Origin: JBBQSU01 sp038234815 | Lineage (GTDB): Bacteria > Planctomycetota > Phycisphaerae > Tepidisphaerales > Tepidisphaeraceae | DNA: 19,223 nucleotides | NCBI GenBank assembly: GCA_038234815.1 | Contig: JBBQSU010000066.1 | Span: forward strand, 1 to 19,223 | Reading direction: 5' to 3' | Shown: positions 15,300-19,223 of the stretch, piece by piece | How the letters are laid out: each line of letters begins with the position of its first letter | Numbering within the stretch: position 1 is the first letter of the stretch | The notes under the pieces: model-generated | Told to the model about the DNA's origin: nothing | The model's input: only the letters and a program-made list of their open reading frames with translations | Database searches by the model: none | Program-made: the position numbers and the translations under genes

Positions 15300-15600
15300 G
15301 GCAGGCCTCCTTTGCTGATGACAAACCGTTCTTCCAAACAGATCATCGGTCCAAAGCCAGCGCGACTTACGTTACTAAAGAGGAATTATCGGGCGAATCA
15401 GGAGACAAGCAGCCAATCCGGCGAGCAATTGCTTGTGCGTATGCATATGCAGCGGTGTCCACAGACCTGAATCGTCGTTGATCAATCTTAGCGTCCGCCT
15501 GAGGTGACGGTCAGCTAAATGCGCGCAGTTCTAAAATGAGCAGGAAGTCGATGCCATGCAGCACCGCGTATGCCGGGTGTGGCGCCTCGGACGCCATGCT
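15300..15600. other. Intergenic region between lepA and the MshEN gene
   Basis: No convincing coding sequence. It holds the AAAGGAGG ribosome site of the MshEN gene at its left end. A minus-strand GATAAT (15385-15390) could be that gene's -10 box, but no good -35 is in place. Two ten-base palindromes, AGCAATTGCT (15424-15433) and TGCATATGCA (15442-15451), lie upstream of that box. After the lepA stop only a short 5-bp hairpin (TGGCG/CGCCA, about 15578-15594) is seen, with no U-run, so the lepA terminator is not clear. Confidence 0.5.
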
Positions 15601-17388
15601 TCACTCCGCGCTCTCCAGTATCGCCATGAACGCTTCTTGCGGGATGTCCACGCTGCCCACGCGCTTCATCCGCTTCTTGCCTTCCTTTTGTTTCTCCAGC
15701 AGCTTGCGCTTGCGGGTTACGTCGCCGCCATAGCACTTGGCGGTGACATTTTTGCCTACGCTCTTAATCGTCTCCCGGGCGATGATCTTCCCCCCGATCG
15801 CTGCCTGAAGTGGAATCTCAAAGAGGTGCCGGTCGATCTCCTCCTTCAGCCGGATCAGCAGTTTTCGCCCGCGGGCCTCGGCCGCGCCCCGGTGGACGAT
15901 GACGCTGAGCGCGTCCACGCGGTCCCCGTTGACCAGGACGTCCAACTTTACCAGTTCGCCTTTACGGAAGCCGATGAAATCGAAATCCATCGTGCCATAG
16001 CCCTTGGTGGCGCTTTTCAGGCGGTCGTAAAAATCGTAGATCACCTCGGCGAGCGGAAGCTCGTATTGCAGCATCACGCGCGTCGCGCCGATGTATTCGG
16101 TTTTTTTATAGGTGCCGCGACGATCTTCGCAGAGCTTCATCAGGAGGCCCACCGAATCGGCCGGCAGGATCAGGTTCATCTCGATAAATGGCTCGCGGAT
16201 TTCCTCGACGTGCGTGGGATTGGGCAGCTCGCTGGGGCTGTCGATCCGCAAGACCGAGCCGTCCGTTTTCTTGATCTCATAAGTCACCGTCGGGGCAGTC
16301 TGGATCATCGAGATATGGAATTCACGTTCCAGGCGTTCCTGAATGATTTCCATGTGAAGCAGGCCCAGAAACCCGCAGCGGAAACCAAACCCCAGCGCGT
16401 CGTTGCTCTCCGGCTCGAAGCTGAAGCTTGAGTCGTTCAGGCTCAGCCGATCCATCGCGTCGCGAAGTTCATCGTATTGCGTGTCGCCGCTGGGGTAGAA
16501 GTCGCAGTACACCATCTGCTGACTGGGCTTGTAGCCAGGCAGGGGGTTGCGCGTGGGATTTTGGGCGTCGGTCACGGTGTCGCCGATGCGCACGTCGTGC
16601 AGGTCCTTGATGGCGGCAACGATGAAGCCCACCTCGCCGGTGCCGATCACGTCCACCTGCTTGGGCCTTGGCATCAGCTTGCCCAGGTCGGTCACCTGGT
16701 ATTCCTTGGCCGTGCCGACAAAGCGGATTTTCTGCCCGCGCTTGATCGACCCGTCGATCACCCGCACATAGCTGATGACCCCGCGATAGTCGTCGTAGAT
16801 GCTGTCGAAGATCAGCGCCCGCGTTGGCGCGTTGGGATCGCCCTTGGGTGGCGGCAACATATCGCAGAGCTTGGTGATGAGTTCGTCGATGCCCTGCCCG
16901 GTCTTGGCAGACACCAGGATCGCATCCTCGGCGCTGAACCCCAGCACCTGTTCGATTTCTTCGGCCACCTCAATCGGCCGCGCGCCAGGCAGGTCGATCT
17001 TGTTAATGACGGGGATGATCTCCAGGCCCACGTCGATGGCCGCGTAGGCGTTGGCGACGGTCTGGGCCTGCACGCCCTGCGTGCTATCGACTACCAGGAT
17101 CGCGCCTTCGCAGGCCTGAAGCGCCTTTTGCACCTCGTAATGGAAATCGACATGCCCCGGCGTGTCGATAAAGTTCAACATGAACTGTTCCCCGCGGTGG
17201 TCGTGAAACACCGTCACAGCAGAGGCTTTGATGGTGATTCCGCGCTCGCGTTCCAGGTCCATGTCGTCGAGAATCTGGTTATGAAACTCCCGCTCTGTGA
17301 TGGCTCCGGCGCGCATGAGCAGCCGGTCGGACAAGGTGCTCTTGCCGTGGTCAATATGGGCGATAATCGAAAAATTGCGAATTTGCAT
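15601..17388 (-). CDS. lepA: Elongation factor 4 (LepA), ribosomal back-translocase GTPase
   Basis: Translational GTPase that binds the ribosome and affects translocation or initiation. The 595 residues match the family length (599 in E. coli). GTPase motifs: AHIDHGKST (10-18), RERGIT (47-52), DTPGH (75-79) with the catalytic-type His79, NKID (129-132) and SAKTGQGI. The EF4-specific C-terminal part is present: a VKLDVLVNGDRVDALS stretch, KIIARETIKS, then CYGGDVTRKRKLLEKQK and KRMKRVG, which reach the peptidyl-transferase centre. There is no EF-G domain IV, which separates it from EF-G. The start at 17388 gives the usual MQIRNFSIIAHIDHG opening. No Shine-Dalgarno sequence is evident, but a good promoter lies just upstream. 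It diverges from the carbonic anhydrase gene. Confidence 0.97.
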   Translation of the reverse strand: MQIRNFSIIAHIDHGKSTLSDRLLMRAGAITEREFHNQILDDMDLERERGITIKASAVTVFHDHRGEQFMLNFIDTPGHVDFHYEVQKALQACEGAILVVDSTQGVQAQTVANAYAAIDVGLEIIPVINKIDLPGARPIEVAEEIEQVLGFSAEDAILVSAKTGQGIDELITKLCDMLPPPKGDPNAPTRALIFDSIYDDYRGVISYVRVIDGSIKRGQKIRFVGTAKEYQVTDLGKLMPRPKQVDVIGTGEVGFIVAAIKDLHDVRIGDTVTDAQNPTRNPLPGYKPSQQMVYCDFYPSGDTQYDELRDAMDRLSLNDSSFSFEPESNDALGFGFRCGFLGLLHMEIIQERLEREFHISMIQTAPTVTYEIKKTDGSVLRIDSPSELPNPTHVEEIREPFIEMNLILPADSVGLLMKLCEDRRGTYKKTEYIGATRVMLQYELPLAEVIYDFYDRLKSATKGYGTMDFDFIGFRKGELVKLDVLVNGDRVDALSVIVHRGAAEARGRKLLIRLKEEIDRHLFEIPLQAAIGGKIIARETIKSVGKNVTAKCYGGDVTRKRKLLEKQKEGKKRMKRVGSVDIPQEAFMAILESAE

Positions 17389-17413
17389 CGGTTTTTACGA
17401 GGTCAAGTCCCTC

Positions 17414-17441
17414 ATCTTACGGCCCGCTTGGGCCTTGCCAA
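17414..17441 (-). promoter_or_regulatory. Candidate lepA promoter
   Basis: On the minus strand TTGGCA (17436-17441) and TAAGAT (17414-17419) are 16 bases apart. Both are close to the sigma-70 consensus. The predicted start is near 17407, giving a leader of about 19 bases. By eye only. Confidence 0.45.
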
Positions 17442-17482
17442 GTGACTTCGGTTGGGGTTTTGCATTATTCACCCGCCCATGC

Positions 17483-17512
17483 TTGCCAAAACCCGCACAG
17501 CCGTGCAATGAT
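17483..17512 (+). promoter_or_regulatory. Candidate carbonic anhydrase promoter
   Basis: TTGCCA (17483-17488) is followed after 18 bases by AATGAT (17507-17512), which carries an upstream TGC as in extended -10 promoters. This would give a leader of about 40 bases that contains the ribosome site GGAGAG at 17549-17554. Confidence 0.3.
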
Positions 17513-17560
17513 CGCCTGACCTGGCACGCGGGCAATGACCCTTACAACGGAGAGATGGCG

Positions 17561-18163
17561 ATGAACCTGATTCAGGACATTATGGCTCACAATCAGGTCT
17601 TTGTGGACCGCAAGGATTACGAAGCCTATCGCACGGACGTGTTTCCCAATAAGAAGCTGGTGTTGTTCACCTGCATGGACACCCGTCTGGTTGAACTTCT
17701 TCCCCGGGCGATGAATCTGGGGCAGGGGGACATTAAGATGATAAAGGCCGCCGGCGCGGTGGTGTCGCACCCGTTTGGCAGCGTGATGCGCAGCATCCTT
17801 GTAGCGGTGTATGAACTCAACGCCGCCGAGGTCGCGGTCGTGGGGCATTACGGCTGTGGAATGCTCAGCCTCAATTGCGCCCGCCTGCTGGAAAAAGCCC
17901 GTGCCAGGGGCATCAGCGACGACGTGCTGAAGACGCTTCAAAACGCGGGCATCGATCTGCCCCGGTGGTTGCAGGGCTTTAACGATGTCGAAGCCGCCAT
18001 GCGTTCCAGCGTTGACATGATCCGCAATCACCCCCTTCTTCCTCGCGACGTGCCCATTCATGGCCTGATTATCAGCCCGGAAACCGGCAAACTCGACTGG
18101 ATCATTAACGGCTACGAGCACTGCACTTGCGCGACGCAGCCGCAGGCCACGGCCGCTAAATGA
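17561..18163 (+). CDS. Beta-class carbonic anhydrase
   Basis: Zinc enzyme interconverting CO2 and bicarbonate in the cytoplasm. The 200-residue protein has the beta-class site: C38, D40 and R42 in FTCMDTRL (the Asp-Arg dyad), and H96 and C99 in GHYGCGM, so C38, H96 and C99 would bind zinc. AAGAVVSHP is the usual following block. It resembles the short bacterial group with an inserted helical segment after the second zinc motif. Two ATG codons, 17555 and 17561, are possible. The second is chosen because GGAGAG (17549-17554) lies six bases before it, while the first has no room for a ribosome site. Upstream in-frame sequence overlaps the lepA promoter region and is not conserved in type. The gene nuoA and then carB, a bicarbonate user, lie downstream. 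Confidence 0.93.
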   Translation: MNLIQDIMAHNQVFVDRKDYEAYRTDVFPNKKLVLFTCMDTRLVELLPRAMNLGQGDIKMIKAAGAVVSHPFGSVMRSILVAVYELNAAEVAVVGHYGCGMLSLNCARLLEKARARGISDDVLKTLQNAGIDLPRWLQGFNDVEAAMRSSVDMIRNHPLLPRDVPIHGLIISPETGKLDWIINGYEHCTCATQPQATAAK

Positions 18164-18188
18164 CAGCCCGCGGGCTTGCGGGTATACT
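18160..18188 (+). promoter_or_regulatory. Candidate nuoA promoter with palindromic spacer
   Basis: ATGACA (18160-18165) and TATACT (18183-18188) are exactly 17 bases apart, a strong sigma-70 pair. The -35 overlaps the stop codon of the carbonic anhydrase gene. The spacer holds most of a perfect 12-base palindrome, AGCCCGCGGGCT (18165-18176), and an alternative CCCGC/GCGGG stem (18167-18171 with 18178-18182). The predicted start (18195-18197) coincides with the nuoA ATG. Confidence 0.5.
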
Positions 18189-18196
18189 CCCCGGCC

Positions 18197-18676
18197 ATGG
18201 AGATCCTTCTCTCGATCACTCTCTTTGCCGTCTTCGGCGCCGGCTTTGTGTTCACCAATATGTTCATTGGCTCGCTGGCCCGTCCGCATCTGCCCAATCC
18301 CGAAAAGGCCAGCGTCTATGAATGTGGTGAGCCGGCCATCGGTTCTTCCTGGGTGCAGTTCGATCTCCGGTTCTACATCATCGCGCTGGTCTACCTCATT
18401 TTCGACGTCGAAGTTGCCCTCTTTTATCCCTGGGCCGTCATCTACGGTCGCGCGGCCGCGATCGGGCAATCCCTGGGCCTCTCGGCCTTTGCCATCCGGC
18501 AGGTGGCGCTGGTGGATATGCTTTTCTTCTTCGGCGTGCTGGTGGTGGGGTTTGCCTACCTCTGGCGCTTCGGATACCTCGACTGGGTGCGCTCTGCGGC
18601 CAACACCAGCCTGAAAATCAGCTATCGCCCGGGGATCGATCTGGGTCGCGAGGCCCGCATCGACCGCTCGCTTTAG
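18197..18676 (+). CDS. nuoA: NADH-quinone oxidoreductase subunit A
   Basis: Small membrane subunit of respiratory complex I (mitochondrial ND3 counterpart), at the junction of the peripheral and membrane arms near the quinone tunnel. The 159-residue protein has three hydrophobic segments (about 2-22, 57-79 and 98-118). The family signature in the first loop is present: NPEKASVYECGEPAIGSSW with the conserved Cys, then FDLRFYIIALVYLIFDVEVALFYPW. It is slightly longer than E. coli NuoA (147), with a charged tail ending GIDLGREARIDRSL. ATG at 18197 is preferred. A TTG at 18176 in the same frame would add seven unlikely residues. There is no Shine-Dalgarno sequence. Unusually, nuoB does not follow: the next gene is carB, so this nuoA stands apart from a nuo operon. 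Confidence 0.94.
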   Translation: MEILLSITLFAVFGAGFVFTNMFIGSLARPHLPNPEKASVYECGEPAIGSSWVQFDLRFYIIALVYLIFDVEVALFYPWAVIYGRAAAIGQSLGLSAFAIRQVALVDMLFFFGVLVVGFAYLWRFGYLDWVRSAANTSLKISYRPGIDLGREARIDRSL

Positions 18677-18725
18677 TCTGCTCCGCTCAAGGCGTTTGCC
18701 GCGAAAAATCCCAGCCCGAAGTTCG

Positions 18726-18754
18726 TTGGACATCTCCGCGCCACCCGGTAGATT
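18726..18754 (+). promoter_or_regulatory. Candidate carB promoter
   Basis: TTGGAC (18726-18731) and TAGATT (18749-18754) are 17 bases apart in the gap after nuoA. Each matches only part of the consensus. The predicted start near 18761 leaves about 30 bases of leader with AAGGA at 18774-18778, which is 12 bases before the ATG. No attenuator-like hairpin is visible. Confidence 0.3.
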
Positions 18755-18790
18755 ACTGCGAATTTTCCAGACCAAGGAACCAACGCAACC

Positions 18791-19223
18791 ATGCCCAGGC
18801 GAACTGACATCCACTCGATCCTCATCATCGGCTCCGGGCCAATCGTCATCGGCCAGGGCTGCGAGTTTGACTATTCCGGCGTACAGGCCTGCCGCGCGCT
18901 CAAGGAAGAGGGATATCGCATCGTCCTGATCAACTCCAATCCCGCCACGATCATGACCGATCCGGAGTTTGCCGACGCCACCTACATCGAGCCGATCACT
19001 CCCGAGGCCGTCGAAAAAATCCTGGAACTGGAAAAGAGCAAGGGCACACCCGTTGATGCTATTCTGCCCACGCTGGGCGGGCAGACCGGCCTGAACACCG
19101 GCATGGCCTGTTTCGACAAAGGCATCCTCACCAAGTACGGCGTAAGGATGATCGGCGCCGACCGCGAGGCGATCTTCAAAGGCGAAGACCGGCAGGTTTT
19201 CAAAGACCTGATGATCAAGATCG
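18791..19223 (+). CDS. carB: Carbamoyl-phosphate synthase large subunit, 3' end outside window
   Basis: First 144 codons of the synthetase that makes carbamoyl phosphate from bicarbonate, two ATP and ammonia supplied by CarA, feeding pyrimidine and arginine synthesis. The frame is open to the window edge; the full protein is usually about 1,070 residues. The N-terminal pre-ATP-grasp domain is plain: ILIIGSGPIVIGQGCEFDYS, ACRALKEEGYRIVLINSNPAT, IMTDPEFADATYIEPIT, then ILPTLGGQTGLN, with the edge inside the start of the first ATP-grasp unit (FKGEDRQVFKDLM). ATG at 18791 gives the normal short MPRRTDIHS lead. carA is not upstream here, so carA and carB are not in the usual carAB order, unless carA lies elsewhere. 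Confidence 0.95.
   Translation, partial: MPRRTDIHSILIIGSGPIVIGQGCEFDYSGVQACRALKEEGYRIVLINSNPATIMTDPEFADATYIEPITPEAVEKILELEKSKGTPVDAILPTLGGQTGLNTGMACFDKGILTKYGVRMIGADREAIFKGEDRQVFKDLMIKI

Noticed and set aside
15556..17445. Two long plus-strand frames (15556-16431 and 16477-17445) opposite lepA
   Set aside because: Both are reverse-strand shadows of lepA with no family similarity.
17297..17560. Longer start for carbonic anhydrase
   Set aside because: It would overlap lepA and its promoter. The ribosome site GGAGAG fits ATG 17561.
17465..18814. 449-codon open frame on the minus strand spanning carbonic anhydrase, nuoA and the start of carB
   Set aside because: It crosses three well-recognised genes and their promoters, and its composition (His, Gly and Arg rich, no domain) is that of a shadow frame.
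1..19223. CRISPR array, tRNA, rRNA, insertion sequence, toxin-antitoxin or defence genes
   Set aside because: I looked for regular direct repeats, cloverleaf arms in the gaps, transposase or integrase motifs and short paired genes. None was convincing, and the gaps are too short for most of these.

Overview
This window reads as bacterial chromosome from a Gram-negative organism with fairly high GC. The best guess is Planctomycetota, probably a Phycisphaerae-like lineage. That is an inference from several things: a GyrB with the long TOPRIM insertion, an Lnt and an outer-membrane beta-barrel gene (so two membranes), secreted proteins with Thr/Ala/Ser/Pro-rich linkers (for example TSAPASQPATLP and SSHPATRPEAGP), and small zinc-cysteine proteins of a kind I associate with planctomycetes. 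I see no rRNA, tRNA, transposase, integrase, phage gene or CRISPR array. Nothing marks the window as a mobile island.

Layout. 1-2448 (+): the 3' part of lnt (apolipoprotein N-acyltransferase), then a HEAT-repeat lipoprotein. 2480-3130 (+): a nitroreductase, which converges on gyrB (3157-5652, -). 5765-6442 (-): a secreted protein of unknown function, diverging from tilS (6496-7428, +). 7573-8091 (+): a small outer-membrane barrel, ending in a strong two-way terminator. 12136 down to 8211 (-): a compact five-gene cluster in the order cyclodeaminase/cyclohydrolase (fchA-like), 79-aa zinc-ribbon protein, 174-aa zinc-finger-like protein, LolA-like lipoprotein, RDD-domain membrane protein. 12341-13174 (-): a DUF429 RNase H-fold protein, diverging from an eleven-pass membrane protein (13302-14837, +). 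14829-15299 (-): a free-standing MshEN (GspE N-terminal) domain, lying downstream of lepA (15601-17388, -). 17561-18163 (+): beta-carbonic anhydrase. 18197-18676 (+): nuoA. 18791 to the window end (+): the start of carB.

How the genes fit together. Most are housekeeping: gyrase, tRNA-Ile lysidinylation, EF4, lipoprotein maturation, complex I, carbamoyl phosphate synthesis and one-carbon metabolism. Carbonic anhydrase sits near carB, which uses bicarbonate; the nuoA gene lies between them and each appears to have its own promoter, so the link is only suggestive. Envelope proteins of unknown function are scattered among these genes.

I did not find a clearly new defence, mobile or biosynthetic system. 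The points most worth a second look are: three genes whose -10 boxes sit where a leaderless mRNA would start at the ATG (nuoA, tilS, the 13302 membrane protein); nuoA alone without nuoB; a stand-alone MshEN domain with the usual motif arginines replaced; the mixed zinc-protein, lipoprotein and RDD cluster behind fchA; and several symmetrical sequences in promoter regions. Promoter and operator calls are by eye only.
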